The notes beneath the pieces were generated by a model. That model ran no database searches and was not told where the DNA came from. It saw only the letters and a program-made list of their open reading frames with translations. A stretch of 64,000 nucleotides of DNA from Paenibacillus beijingensis (lineage in GTDB: Bacteria; Bacillota; Bacilli; Paenibacillales; Paenibacillaceae), in assembly GCF_000961095.1 (NCBI RefSeq), contig NZ_CP011058.1, positions 4,119,501 to 4,183,500 on the forward strand, in the 5' to 3' direction. The position numbers and the translations under genes were made by a program. Positions 51,974 through 60,906 of this stretch are shown in pieces (positions within the stretch are counted from its first letter, which is position 1; the number at the start of each line of letters is the position of its first letter).

Positions 51974-54224
51974 AGCGGTCGCGAAGCCTATCGATCAACC
52001 TGCCCAACGCCCTGCCGCCAAGCCGCAAAGCTGGTTCCGACGGCTTGGCTGTCTATTTATCGCGATTTTGTTTTGGAACGACATTCAGGTGATGCAAGGA
52101 TTTTGGTGGACCGAAACGTATCAAATTGTATATGGCACGCTCATCGTAACGGCTCTTGTCGAAATCGCGCTGCCGGGTAAACGGACTTACCGGATCTTGC
52201 TGGAAGCGGCGGCGGTGCTGGCGCTGAACATTGTGATTTCTCCTTTTCAATGGAATTGGGCCGAAAATGGGACTCTTAGGGAGAGAATCAGCGGTTTCTG
52301 GCATGACTTGACCGCTTTGCATCCGTTTATTGAGATTTCGGCCGGCATTTGGCTGCTCTTTCTGCTGTTTGCCGGATGGGCGAGCACACGCTTGCGCATT
52401 ATCGGGGTAACCGCCGTCTGCCTGATGACGCTGGCCGTGACGGATTCATTCACGCCTATTTATTTGTGGGATAACGTCGCGTGGAGCGTGTTTGCCGGGC
52501 TTGCATGGCTGGTTGCGGAGCACTATTCCCGGTTTCAGCGCGAGCATCCGCGCAGCTGGAGGGAGCTGTTTCGCTACCCGGCCCAGTTTATACTGCCGAT
52601 CGTGCTTGTTCTTTCGCTCGTTATGTCGTCCGGATTATTCGTTCCGGAGATCGGGCCGGTATTTCGGGACCCTTATACGATCTGGAAAGAATCGCGCGGA
52701 GAGACGGTAAGATCGTTCGTAGGCGACAAGGGCGTCGGCGCTGCCGCTGAGTCCGCCTTCAGCGCCCAATCCGGCTACAGCCGCGATGACACCGAGCTGG
52801 GAGGGGGATTCCAGTTCGATTATTCGCCCGTGATGACGGTCGAGTCGTCCGCCAGAAGTTATTGGCGCGGCGAAACGAAAGCGGAATATACGGGCAGCGG
52901 TTGGGAGGACAACGACGCGGAAAGGTCCGAAAGCAAAATTGTCGGCCCGAGCACGAGCAGCCGGCTGCCTCTGTCGGAAAATCGTTCAAAAGCGAAAACA
53001 GCGATCGTGCAGCAGACGATTACGATGAAGGGGGACGACCGCTATCCGGTTCTGTTCGGGGCTGGACCGATTACTTCGATTCTTGCGATGACATCCGGAA
53101 ATTCGGAACGGTCCGTTCTGGACGCTCTTGCATGGGGGCCGGAATCCGGAGAGCTCAGAATGCCTGCGGGCAGAGCGATGAATTACCCGGAAACGTATAC
53201 GATCGTCTCAGAGGTAACCGAATTGGATGAAGGCGGCTTGCGGAGCACTCACACGGGAGGCGTGAGCGCGGCGTATTTGCAACTGCCGGCCACGGTCCCG
53301 CAGCGGGTGAAAGATTTGGCCGATCAAATTACGCAGGACATGAGCAACGATTATGATAAAGCGAAAGCAATCGAAGCGTACTTGCGCACGAACTATTCCT
53401 ACACGAACACACCCGATCTGAAGCGGAAAAACAGCAGCGATTTCGTCGATTCGTTTCTGTTTGAAATTAAGGAAGGATATTGCGACTACTTCTCCAGCGC
53501 AATGGCCGTCCTGGCGAGAGCGGAGGGAATACCTGCGCGCTGGGTGAAAGGGTACGCTCCGGGAGTGAGCGGACTGAACCCGTCCGATTTGAGCGATACG
53601 GCGCCATTAAGAAACGAGGCGGCCGTTTCAACGCTCTACTCCGTCCGCAATGCGGACGCTCACTCGTGGGTGGAGATTTATTTCGACGGCTACGGCTGGA
53701 TTCCGTTCGAGGCTACCGCCGGTTTTTCATTCCCGTATACGATCGCCGCGGACGAAACGGGCGCTGCGACGCCCCAGAACGAGCAGGAACCGGAACAAAA
53801 TCAGGAGAACGAGAAGGCTTCAGCCCCGCAGGAAAACGCGGCATTTACGATTCCTTCCTATGTGCCGGTTTTGGCGCTGTCGCTCCTGGCCGTTACCGTC
53901 TTGACGCTGGCCATCCTGCGGCGCAAAGCGATTGCAGACGCTTGGACCCGCTACCGGGTGCGGACTTTTACCGCCGATGAGCGGATTGTATGGGAGACGG
54001 AAAAGCTGGTGCGAAAGGCGCGCCGCCGCGGGTTGTCCAAAGCGGAGCACGAGACGCTGCGCGAAGCGATGGTGCGCTGGTCCGGGCAGCGGGACTCGCT
54101 GCAGAGCGATTTGAGCCGCCTGCTGACCGTCTTTGAAAAAGCGAAATACAGCGGCGTTCAGACGACGCCCGAGGAAGCGCAGCGTTACTCGGAGCAGGTC
54201 AAAACGGTTATCGAGAAGCTGTAG
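51960..54224 (+). CDS. Membrane transglutaminase-like protease (TgpA type)
   Basis: A 754-residue protein: about five membrane helices in the first 230 residues, a DUF3488-like linker, a transglutaminase core with Cys at about residue 507 (KEGYCDYFSSAM) and His at about 567 (NADAHSWVEIY), and the third site FEATAGF, then a Glu/Gln-rich linker, a last membrane helix and a cytosolic tail. An extracytoplasmic cysteine peptidase/transglutaminase. ATG 51,960 after AAAGGAGG, overlapping the DUF58 gene. Confidence 0.88.
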   Translation: MLAAKAVAKPIDQPAQRPAAKPQSWFRRLGCLFIAILFWNDIQVMQGFWWTETYQIVYGTLIVTALVEIALPGKRTYRILLEAAAVLALNIVISPFQWNWAENGTLRERISGFWHDLTALHPFIEISAGIWLLFLLFAGWASTRLRIIGVTAVCLMTLAVTDSFTPIYLWDNVAWSVFAGLAWLVAEHYSRFQREHPRSWRELFRYPAQFILPIVLVLSLVMSSGLFVPEIGPVFRDPYTIWKESRGETVRSFVGDKGVGAAAESAFSAQSGYSRDDTELGGGFQFDYSPVMTVESSARSYWRGETKAEYTGSGWEDNDAERSESKIVGPSTSSRLPLSENRSKAKTAIVQQTITMKGDDRYPVLFGAGPITSILAMTSGNSERSVLDALAWGPESGELRMPAGRAMNYPETYTIVSEVTELDEGGLRSTHTGGVSAAYLQLPATVPQRVKDLADQITQDMSNDYDKAKAIEAYLRTNYSYTNTPDLKRKNSSDFVDSFLFEIKEGYCDYFSSAMAVLARAEGIPARWVKGYAPGVSGLNPSDLSDTAPLRNEAAVSTLYSVRNADAHSWVEIYFDGYGWIPFEATAGFSFPYTIAADETGAATPQNEQEPEQNQENEKASAPQENAAFTIPSYVPVLALSLLAVTVLTLAILRRKAIADAWTRYRVRTFTADERIVWETEKLVRKARRRGLSKAEHETLREAMVRWSGQRDSLQSDLSRLLTVFEKAKYSGVQTTPEEAQRYSEQVKTVIEKL

Positions 54225-54315
54225 CGATTGTTCACCACGCTTCTGCAAGCGGGTTTTAATGCCGCCGGATGCGGGGATTTTCTTCGCAAATCGCCAGATA
54301 CGACAAGTTCCAGAC

Positions 54316-54354
54316 AGACTGTCCGGCAGTGAACTGCCGGACAGTCTTCTTTTT
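54316..54354 (+). terminator. Terminator after the transglutaminase gene
   Basis: GACTGTCCGGCAG and CTGCCGGACAGTC form a 13-bp stem with a 4-base loop, then TTCTTTTTG. Confidence 0.8.
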
Positions 54355-54421
54355 GCAACAAATTCCGGTTGTATGGTATAGTTTCGTAGTATAGCAGGTA
54401 AAAGCAGGGGAGATTAAAACG

Positions 54422-54946
54422 ATGTTTGAACGGCTCGTGCCGCATATGCGTGTAAAATCAATCTACGATATTGATTTGAATATGCTCGCTCAAAAAGGAG
54501 TTAAAGGGATCATAACTGATCTGGACAATACGCTGGTCGGTGCCCGCGTCGCGCTTGCTACGCCGGAGCTGGTCCAGTGGCTGGATACGGTGCGCAGTCT
54601 CGGCTTCAAGGTTGTGATCGTATCCAACAACCACGAAACGAGGGTATCCCGTTTCGCGCTCCCGCTCGCCATTCCGTTCATCCATGCCGCGCGCAAGCCG
54701 GGCGGCCGCTCGTTCCGCAAAGCGCTTAGGGTACTCGGGCTTCAGGCGGAGGAGACGGTTGTCATCGGAGACCAGATGCTGACGGACGTGCTGGGCGGCA
54801 AGCGTATGGGACTGTACACCATTCTGGTCAGTCCGATTACGCCGGCCGATGAAGGCATCATGACCCGTTTCAACCGGCTGATCGAGAGGATTGCCCTCTC
54901 GCGCCTGCGCAGGAAGGGATTGTGGCAGGAGGAGGAAAAGAAGTGA
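54422..54946 (+). CDS. yqeG: HAD-family phosphatase YqeG
   Basis: A 174-residue HAD IIIA protein: motif I ITDLDNTLVG (Asp-Leu-Asp), VVIVSNNHETR, ARKPGGRSFRKAL, and VVIGDQMLTDVLGGKRMG. Mitochondrial relatives dephosphorylate phosphatidylglycerol phosphate. First gene of the conserved yqeG-yqeM cluster. Its TGA overlaps the yqeH GTG. Confidence 0.9.
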   Translation: MFERLVPHMRVKSIYDIDLNMLAQKGVKGIITDLDNTLVGARVALATPELVQWLDTVRSLGFKVVIVSNNHETRVSRFALPLAIPFIHAARKPGGRSFRKALRVLGLQAEETVVIGDQMLTDVLGGKRMGLYTILVSPITPADEGIMTRFNRLIERIALSRLRRKGLWQEEEKK

Positions 54947-56079
54947 AAACAGAAAACAAGCAACGGGACCAAAGTAAAGGGCCTTCGTGCGCGGGGTGCG
55001 GCGCGGCGCTGCAAACGGCGGAGAAGGACAAGCCGGGTTTTGTGCCGGAGGCGGCCCTTAAGCGGGAGCCGGTTATTTGCCAGCGCTGCTTCCGGATTAA
55101 AAATTATAACGAGGCATCGACGGTCGCGCTTGATCATGACGAGTTTTTGCGGCTGCTCGGCAGCATTGGCGGTACGGACAGCCTGGTCGTTCATATCGTC
55201 GATCTGTTCGATTTTGAAGGCAGCCTTATTTCCGGCTTGCAGCGGTTCGTGGGCGGCAATCCGGTGCTGCTGGTCGTGAACAAAATCGATCTGCTTCCCA
55301 AAGGAACGAATTACAATCGGATCCGCAACTGGGTGCAGCGGCAGGCAAAATCGCAGGGGCTGCGCGTCGTCGACGTCGTGCTCTGCAGCGCGAAGCGCAA
55401 TATGGGCTTCGAGCATGTCATCGACGCCCTGGAACAGTTCCGCGGACGCCGCGACGTCTACGTCGTCGGTGCGACGAACGTCGGCAAATCGACGCTCATT
55501 AACCGTCTAATCCGCGATTACAGCGATTTGGACCGCGAGCTCACCGTATCCCGTTATCCGGGCACGACGCTGGATGCGGTGCGCATTCCGCTCGACGACG
55601 GCAATTTCATTATCGATACGCCGGGCATCGTCTACCCATCGCGCCTGACCGAAATGGTGCCGCGCGAGGTGCTGCAGGCGCTGCTGCCGGACAAGCCGAT
55701 CAAGCCGTTTGTGTATCAGCTTAATCCCGGCCAGACGCTGTTTATGGGAAGCCTGGTGCGGTTCGATTATGTGGATGGCGAGCGGCTCTCGTTCACGCTG
55801 TATGTATCCGGCGGACTGCCGGTGCACCGGACGAAGCTGGAGCGGGCGGACGAGCTTTACGCGGAGCATAAAGGCGTTCTGCTGAGCCCGCCGAATGCGG
55901 AGCAGCTGGCTGAAATTCCGGCATGGACGCGCCATTCGCTGCGCATTCCGAGAGGAATCAAAACCGACGTGTTTATCTCGGGACTCGGCTGGATTCAAGT
56001 GAACGGGGACAGCGGCGCGTTGGTCGAAGTGTATGCGCCCAAAGGGGTTAAAGTGCTGACGCGGGAAGCTTTAATATAG
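54943..56079 (+). CDS. yqeH: Ribosome biogenesis GTPase YqeH
   Basis: A 378-residue circularly permuted GTPase for 30S assembly: N-terminal zinc finger (CAGCGAAL, CQRCF), G4 LLVVNKIDLLPKG before the P-loop GATNVGKSTLINRLI, and G3 FIIDTPGIVYPSRL. GTG 54,943 overlaps the yqeG stop (GTGA). Confidence 0.93.
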   Translation: MKTENKQRDQSKGPSCAGCGAALQTAEKDKPGFVPEAALKREPVICQRCFRIKNYNEASTVALDHDEFLRLLGSIGGTDSLVVHIVDLFDFEGSLISGLQRFVGGNPVLLVVNKIDLLPKGTNYNRIRNWVQRQAKSQGLRVVDVVLCSAKRNMGFEHVIDALEQFRGRRDVYVVGATNVGKSTLINRLIRDYSDLDRELTVSRYPGTTLDAVRIPLDDGNFIIDTPGIVYPSRLTEMVPREVLQALLPDKPIKPFVYQLNPGQTLFMGSLVRFDYVDGERLSFTLYVSGGLPVHRTKLERADELYAEHKGVLLSPPNAEQLAEIPAWTRHSLRIPRGIKTDVFISGLGWIQVNGDSGALVEVYAPKGVKVLTREALI

Positions 56080-56101
56080 AAGAAAAGCAAACGCGGGGTG
56101 A

Positions 56102-57022
56102 ATGGGAATGAATGCAAATGCAGGACAAACGGGCGGAGGAGCCGCCGTGCCCGGAAGCGGCGTGCCGGTGGACAGCCATACGACGCTGTTCGGGGTCATC
56201 GGCGATCCCGTGCGGCATTCCAAATCGCCGCTGATGATGAACCGTGCGTTCCGGGAAACCGGCGTAAACGGCGTCTATGCCGCGTTCCATGTTGGGGCGG
56301 AGCGTCTCGGCGACTTTTTCGCGGGCGTCAGGGCGATGGGAATACGCGGCGTCAATGTGACGATTCCGCACAAGCTGGATGTCATGCGGCATTTGGATAA
56401 CATCGATGAGGGAGCGCGGGCAATCGGCGCGGTCAATACGGTCGTGAACGAGAATGGCGTGCTGACCGGATATAATACGGATGGAATCGGCTATGTCCGC
56501 TCCCTTAAGGAAGAAGCGGAGCCGGACCTCGCCGGCAAACATATTGTAATAGTAGGAGCGGGAGGCGCAGCCAGAGGCATCGTATATGCGCTTACGGGCG
56601 AGCGTCCCGAGACGGTCACGATATTGAACCGGACGCCGGAGCGGGCGGAAGAGCTCGCGGCCGCTTTCAGCACTCGCGCCGACATCAAGGCGTGCGCTGC
56701 GGGAGGGGAGTCGGCAAAGAAGGCCTGCAACCGGGCGGACATCGTCATCAACACGACGTCCATCGGCATGTATCCGAACGTCAGCGGAGTACCGGTGGAC
56801 CCCGGCTGGCTTTCTGAGGGAGCCATTGCCAGCGATTTGATCTATAATCCGCTTCAGACCGCATTTCTTCAGGAAGCGGAGCGGCGGGGATGCCGAACGC
56901 ATGGCGGACTCGGCATGTTTATTTACCAGGGCGCGTATGCGTTTGAATATTGGACCGGCGTTGCGGCGCCGGCAGCGTCCATGCGCAGCGCGGTGCTTGA
57001 GGCGCTGCAGCGCCAGGATTAG
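56102..57022 (+). CDS. aroE: Shikimate dehydrogenase
   Basis: A 306-residue enzyme reducing 3-dehydroshikimate with NADPH. Substrate site GDPVRHSKSPLMMN, catalytic Lys in VNVTIPHKLDVM and Asp in YNTDGIGYVRSL, cofactor loop VGAGGAARGIVYAL. The N-terminus has about 20 extra Gly/Ala-rich residues; ATG 56,102 or 56,108 are equally possible. Confidence 0.93.
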   Translation: MGMNANAGQTGGGAAVPGSGVPVDSHTTLFGVIGDPVRHSKSPLMMNRAFRETGVNGVYAAFHVGAERLGDFFAGVRAMGIRGVNVTIPHKLDVMRHLDNIDEGARAIGAVNTVVNENGVLTGYNTDGIGYVRSLKEEAEPDLAGKHIVIVGAGGAARGIVYALTGERPETVTILNRTPERAEELAAAFSTRADIKACAAGGESAKKACNRADIVINTTSIGMYPNVSGVPVDPGWLSEGAIASDLIYNPLQTAFLQEAERRGCRTHGGLGMFIYQGAYAFEYWTGVAAPAASMRSAVLEALQRQD

Positions 57023-57054
57023 AGCAACTTAAATGAAATGAGGACAATCAATCT

Positions 57055-57345
57055 ATGCTTACAGGCAAACAAAAGCGTTATTTGCGCTCGCTCGCCCATC
57101 ATTTGAAGCCGGTGTTTCAGGTGGGCAAGGGCGGCACCAATGAAAATCTGGTGCGTCATATCGAAGAAGCGATCGAGACCCGCGAGCTGATGAAAATATC
57201 GGTTCTGAACAACTGTCTCGACGATCCGAAAGAAATCGGCTCCGAGCTTGCGAAATCGTCCGGATGCGAGCTCGTGCAGGTGATCGGAAAAACGATCGTG
57301 CTGTACAAGGAGTCCAAAGACAACAAAACGATAGAGCTTCCTTAA
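57055..57345 (+). CDS. yhbY: RNA-binding protein YhbY (CRM domain)
   Basis: A 96-residue CRS1-YhbY domain protein (LTGKQKRYLRSLAHHLKPVF, VGKGGTNENLVRHIEEAI, then VQVIGKTIVLYKES). Binds the large ribosomal subunit precursor. Fixed position between aroE and nadD as in other Bacilli. Confidence 0.93.
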   Translation: MLTGKQKRYLRSLAHHLKPVFQVGKGGTNENLVRHIEEAIETRELMKISVLNNCLDDPKEIGSELAKSSGCELVQVIGKTIVLYKESKDNKTIELP

Positions 57346-57403
57346 AGAAGCGAACGCTTGGGAGAGAAGTTCGTTTGTCCGCGGGGAAGGAGTTACGTTT
57401 AAC

Positions 57404-57994
57404 ATGAAAAAGATCGGCATTATGGGCGGCACATTCGACCCGATCCATCTGGGTCATCTGCTGGCTGCCGAGACGGCGCTCGAAGCATGCGGATTGGATG
57501 AGGTGTGGTTCATTCCGTCCGCACAGCCGCCTTTGAAACTTGGCGATCCGGGCGCTGACGGCGACAGCCGTCTGGAAATGGTGCGTATTGCCACCGCTTC
57601 GCACCCGCGCTTCAAGGCCGTTGATTTGGAGCTGCAAAGAGGCGGCATCAGCTATTCGTACGATACGGCAAAAGCGCTGCGGAAGCAGCATCCGGACTGC
57701 TCGTTTGCCTATATTATCGGCTCCGACCGCATCAACGATCTGTCGCAGTGGCACCGGAATGAGGAGCTTGCCGAGCTCGTCACCTTTATCGGCGTGGAGC
57801 GTCCGGACGAAGCGGCCGACACGGCTGCGCTTCCGGTCTATTTGCGGGACCGTCTCGTGCTGGCGGTTATGCCGCAGATCGGCATATCGTCCACCGACAT
57901 CCGTCATCGGCGGCTGAGCGGATATTCCGTTCGTTATTTGGTAACGGACGGCGTTTATGAATATATTGCAGAGAAGGGATTATATGAATCGTGA
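57404..57994 (+). CDS. nadD: Nicotinate-nucleotide adenylyltransferase
   Basis: A 196-residue nucleotidyltransferase of NAD synthesis: GIMGGTFDPIHLGHLLAAE with the nucleotide HxGH, and the ISSTDIRHRRLSG motif. Overlaps yqeK by 11 bases. Confidence 0.93.
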   Translation: MKKIGIMGGTFDPIHLGHLLAAETALEACGLDEVWFIPSAQPPLKLGDPGADGDSRLEMVRIATASHPRFKAVDLELQRGGISYSYDTAKALRKQHPDCSFAYIIGSDRINDLSQWHRNEELAELVTFIGVERPDEAADTAALPVYLRDRLVLAVMPQIGISSTDIRHRRLSGYSVRYLVTDGVYEYIAEKGLYES

Positions 57995-58553
57995 CAGTCT
58001 GATTCAATCGGTGCGTGAACAGATGCCGGAGCGGCGGTGGAGGCACGTTGAAGGGGTCATGGAGACGGCGGTTATACTCGCGGAGCGATTCGGAGGGGAT
58101 CCCGTCAAAGCGGATCTGGCGTCCATATTGCACGATGTCGCCAAATATTGGCCGGTGGACCGGATGGAGCAAGTGATCCGGGAAGAGGCGCTTCCGTCCG
58201 ACCTGCTCGTCTTCGACAAAGAGTTGTGGCACGCTCCCGTAGGCGCCGTCGTTGCCGAGCGGCAGTACGGCATCAGCGATCCGGATGTGCTGGATGCGGT
58301 CCGTTATCATACCTCCGGACGGGTCGGAATGACGCTTCTGGACAAAATCGTCTGTCTTGCCGATTATATGGAACCGGGACGCGATTTTCCAGGCGTGCAT
58401 AAAATTCGGGAATTGGCCGAGCATAGTCTAGAAGAGGCTTTGATCGCCGGTTTTGACTCCACCATTTCCTTCCTGCTGCAAAAAGGAAAGCGGATCTACC
58501 CGCTCACCGTTGCGGCCCGGAATGATCTAATTTTACTTTCGCAAAACCTTTAG
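57984..58553 (+). CDS. yqeK: HD-domain phosphohydrolase YqeK
   Basis: A 189-residue HD-superfamily protein: RRWRHVEGVMETAVILAERF, ILHDVAKYWP (His-Asp), AVRYHTSGRVGMTLLDKIVCLADYMEP. Relatives hydrolyse diadenosine tetraphosphate (Ap4A). ATG 57,984 within nadD after GAAGGGATT. Its last codons contain one arm of the hairpin repeat that follows. Confidence 0.92.
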   Translation: MNRDSLIQSVREQMPERRWRHVEGVMETAVILAERFGGDPVKADLASILHDVAKYWPVDRMEQVIREEALPSDLLVFDKELWHAPVGAVVAERQYGISDPDVLDAVRYHTSGRVGMTLLDKIVCLADYMEPGRDFPGVHKIRELAEHSLEEALIAGFDSTISFLLQKGKRIYPLTVAARNDLILLSQNL

Positions 58554-58598
58554 ACTATGCTTACGATGCTGGTTTTGCTAAAGCAAAACCTATAGGAG
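58541..58598 (+). repeat. Hairpin repeat before rsfS (copy 1)
   Basis: TATGCTTACGA (58,556-58,566) then GGTTTTGC-TAAA-GCAAAACC (58,571-58,590), ending directly at the AGGAGGG of rsfS. A further GCAAAACC at 58,541-58,548, inside the end of yqeK, could pair with the same GGTTTTGC, giving two alternative stems. The same unit stands before leuS. Confidence 0.7.
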
Positions 58599-58605
58599 GG
58601 TTCAT

Positions 58606-58953
58606 ATGACCATAAACTCGGATCAGCTGGTACAGCTGACAGTTGCCGCGGCGGAAGACAAGAAGGCAGGCAACATCGTGGCGCTTAACCTGAAAGAAAT
58701 TTCGCTTGTGGCCGATTATTTTGTCATTTGCCACGGGAATTCGGATACGCAAGTACAGGCGATCGCCACTGAAATCCGTAAACGCGCGGAGGAAAAAGGA
58801 GCCCGTCTGCGCGGCCTGGAAGGCATGGATACGGCGCGTTGGGTGCTGATCGATCTGGGCGATGTAGTCGTGCATGTGTTTCACCGCGACGAGCGCGATT
58901 ATTACAATATCGAGCGGCTTTGGTCCGATGCGAAGGTTGTGGAATTCGCATGA
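58606..58953 (+). CDS. rsfS: Ribosome silencing factor
   Basis: A 115-residue RsfS/YqeL (VADYFVICHGNSDTQVQAIA, MDTARWVLIDLGDVVVHVFH, YYNIERLW). It binds L14 and blocks subunit joining in stationary phase. ATG after AGGAGGG, which is partly next to the hairpin repeat. Overlaps the next gene by an ATGA. Confidence 0.93.
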   Translation: MTINSDQLVQLTVAAAEDKKAGNIVALNLKEISLVADYFVICHGNSDTQVQAIATEIRKRAEEKGARLRGLEGMDTARWVLIDLGDVVVHVFHRDERDYYNIERLWSDAKVVEFA

Positions 58954-59858
58954 GCCTCGTCGCGGGAACGGTGCAAACATTGAGGGTGGCGCGCGAAGTG
59001 CCGCCCTACGGGTACTTTTTGACCGACGGCAGCACGGACGTGCTGATGCACTACAACGAAATTATCGGCAGTCGTCCGCAGCCGGGGGATGAGCTTGAAG
59101 TATTCATTTTTCACGATACCGAGGACCGTCTTGCCTCCACGATGAAGCGCCCGCTGCTGCAGCTTGGCGAACTGGGCCGGCTGCGCGTGGCCGACGTAAA
59201 TCCGCGGCTGGGCTGCTTTCTGGAGATGGGTCTTGGCCGCCAGCTGCTCCTTCCGATCTCGGAGCTGCCGGAGCGGATCGAATACCGCCCGCTGCCGGGG
59301 GATGAGGTGTACGTGCGGATGGACCATGACAAGGCCGGCCGTCTGCTTGCCCGCACCGCGCGCGAAGAGGAGCTGGCGAAGCTTGTGTTTACGGCTCCGT
59401 CGGCTTGGCGGAATGAGTGGGTCGAGGGCTGGGTGACGAAGACGCTGCAGATGGGCTCGTTCGTGCTCATTGACGGCGGCGTTGTTGGATTCGGCGCGTA
59501 CGGTCTTATCCCGGATTCGGAGAGGCCGCATCCGCTTCGCCTCGGTCAGAGAGTTCGCGCCCGCGTTACATATGTTCGCGAGGACGGACGCGTCAACTTG
59601 TCGATGGCGGAACGCAAAGAAATCGGACGCGTCGAGGACGCCGACAGGATCCTCTCGTTTTTGCAGGAAAGACCGAACGGTTCGATGCCCTACTCCGACG
59701 AGACGCCCGCAGACATCGTCAAGCAAAAATTCGGCATCAGCAAATCCGCCTTCAAGCGCGCGCTCGGCAAGCTCATGCGCGAAGGCCGCATCCGCCAGGA
59801 AGGAAGCTGGACGCACTTGATTCCGTCCGGGAGCGCCGAAGAGGAGCGGAAGGAGTAG
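58950..59858 (+). CDS. cvfB: S1-domain RNA-binding protein CvfB
   Basis: A 302-residue protein with several S1-like domains (PPYGYFLTDGSTDVLMHYNE, then GSFVLIDGGVVGFGAYGLIP) and a C-terminal winged helix (TPADIVKQKFGISKSAFKRALGKL). CvfB/YitL proteins affect virulence and RNA metabolism in Firmicutes. ATG 58,950 overlaps rsfS. Its place inside the yqe cluster, between rsfS and yqeM, differs from B. subtilis. Confidence 0.88.
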   Translation: MSLVAGTVQTLRVAREVPPYGYFLTDGSTDVLMHYNEIIGSRPQPGDELEVFIFHDTEDRLASTMKRPLLQLGELGRLRVADVNPRLGCFLEMGLGRQLLLPISELPERIEYRPLPGDEVYVRMDHDKAGRLLARTAREEELAKLVFTAPSAWRNEWVEGWVTKTLQMGSFVLIDGGVVGFGAYGLIPDSERPHPLRLGQRVRARVTYVREDGRVNLSMAERKEIGRVEDADRILSFLQERPNGSMPYSDETPADIVKQKFGISKSAFKRALGKLMREGRIRQEGSWTHLIPSGSAEEERKE

Positions 59859-59861
59859 CGC

Positions 59862-60635
59862 ATGAGATCATACCGCCAATTTGCCACGGTTTACGACCGG
59901 CTCATGGAGGACATGCCCTATCCGAAATGGCTCCGATTTATGCGCGAATGCTGGGACCGTTACGGCATCCCGTCTACCGTCGTCGATCTTGGCTGCGGCA
60001 CGGGCAGCATTGCCATTCCGCTTGCGCACTCCGGCTTTCACGTTTACGGAATCGATTTGTCCGCCGATATGCTGACGATCGCCCGTCAAAAGTGGGAAGA
60101 GACGCCGCAGCAGGCGATCCGTTCGCACGGCGGCACGATCCGCTGGCTCCAGCAGGATATGCGGAACTGGCAGCTTCCAGGCGAGGTGGATGCCGCAGTG
60201 TCATTTTGCGATTGCTTGAATTATATAACGGAACAAGAAGATGTGGAGGCGGCTTTCCGCGCAACATACCGGGGATTGAAAGAGGGCGGCGTCTTTTTGT
60301 TCGACGTCCATCCGCTGAAGACGTTAAAAGATTACGCGCAGCAGCAGCCGTTCATTCTCGATGAGCGCGACATCGCCTACCTGTGGACGTCGGAAATGGA
60401 CGAGGAACGGTCGGAAATCGAGCATAACCTCACCATTTTTGCCAAAGATCCGCAGGATAAGGAAGGACGCTTCGTCCGAATCGAAGAGACCCACGTGCAG
60501 CGGGCTTACGACTCCGATTGGCTGGAGAGCGCACTTCTGAAGGCGGGCTTCTCCAAGGTCGAGAGATTCGCCGATTTTCAGCTGAAGCTGCCGCTGCCTT
60601 CTTCCGAAAGGCTGTTTTTCGCGGCGGTCAAATAG
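59862..60635 (+). CDS. yqeM: SAM-dependent methyltransferase YqeM
   Basis: A 257-residue class I methyltransferase: motif I VVDLGCGTGSIAIPLA, GIDLSADMLTIARQKW, and the FCDCLNYIT post-motif. Target unknown. Closes the yqeG-yqeM cluster, 3 bases after cvfB. Confidence 0.9.
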   Translation: MRSYRQFATVYDRLMEDMPYPKWLRFMRECWDRYGIPSTVVDLGCGTGSIAIPLAHSGFHVYGIDLSADMLTIARQKWEETPQQAIRSHGGTIRWLQQDMRNWQLPGEVDAAVSFCDCLNYITEQEDVEAAFRATYRGLKEGGVFLFDVHPLKTLKDYAQQQPFILDERDIAYLWTSEMDEERSEIEHNLTIFAKDPQDKEGRFVRIEETHVQRAYDSDWLESALLKAGFSKVERFADFQLKLPLPSSERLFFAAVK

Positions 60636-60659
60636 GCGGATAATTGATTAGGAGCTGTC

Positions 60660-60698
60660 TTGAGCCGGATATTCCGGCATGAGGCGGCTTTTTTTCGT
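60660..60698 (+). terminator. Terminator of the yqe operon
   Basis: AGCC...GGCT outer and GCCGGATATTCCGGC inner stems followed by seven T. Confidence 0.65.
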
Positions 60699-60767
60699 GC
60701 AAATCATGGGGTGATTTGACCGCTTGATGCGCGACAACCGTACATTTATCATTTGTAACGGAGAAGA

Positions 60768-60800
60768 CCCCCAGCTTTAAGCGAAACGTAGGTGGCGGGA
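60768..60800 (+). repeat. Left-end hairpin of the tnpB element
   Basis: The stretch starts CCCCC, contains TTTAAGCGAAACGTAGG and ends GGCGGGA; it can fold on itself and closely matches the right-end unit at 62,087-62,120 in order of elements. Confidence 0.55.
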
Positions 60801-60906
60801 TGAATCCGCTTCAGGTGTACCCGACATATGCTGCCCCGAACCCGCGACAAACACGAACATATGTGCTATAATGAAGGTGACTACCCGTGAAAGGTGTTGA
60901 CTCTTC

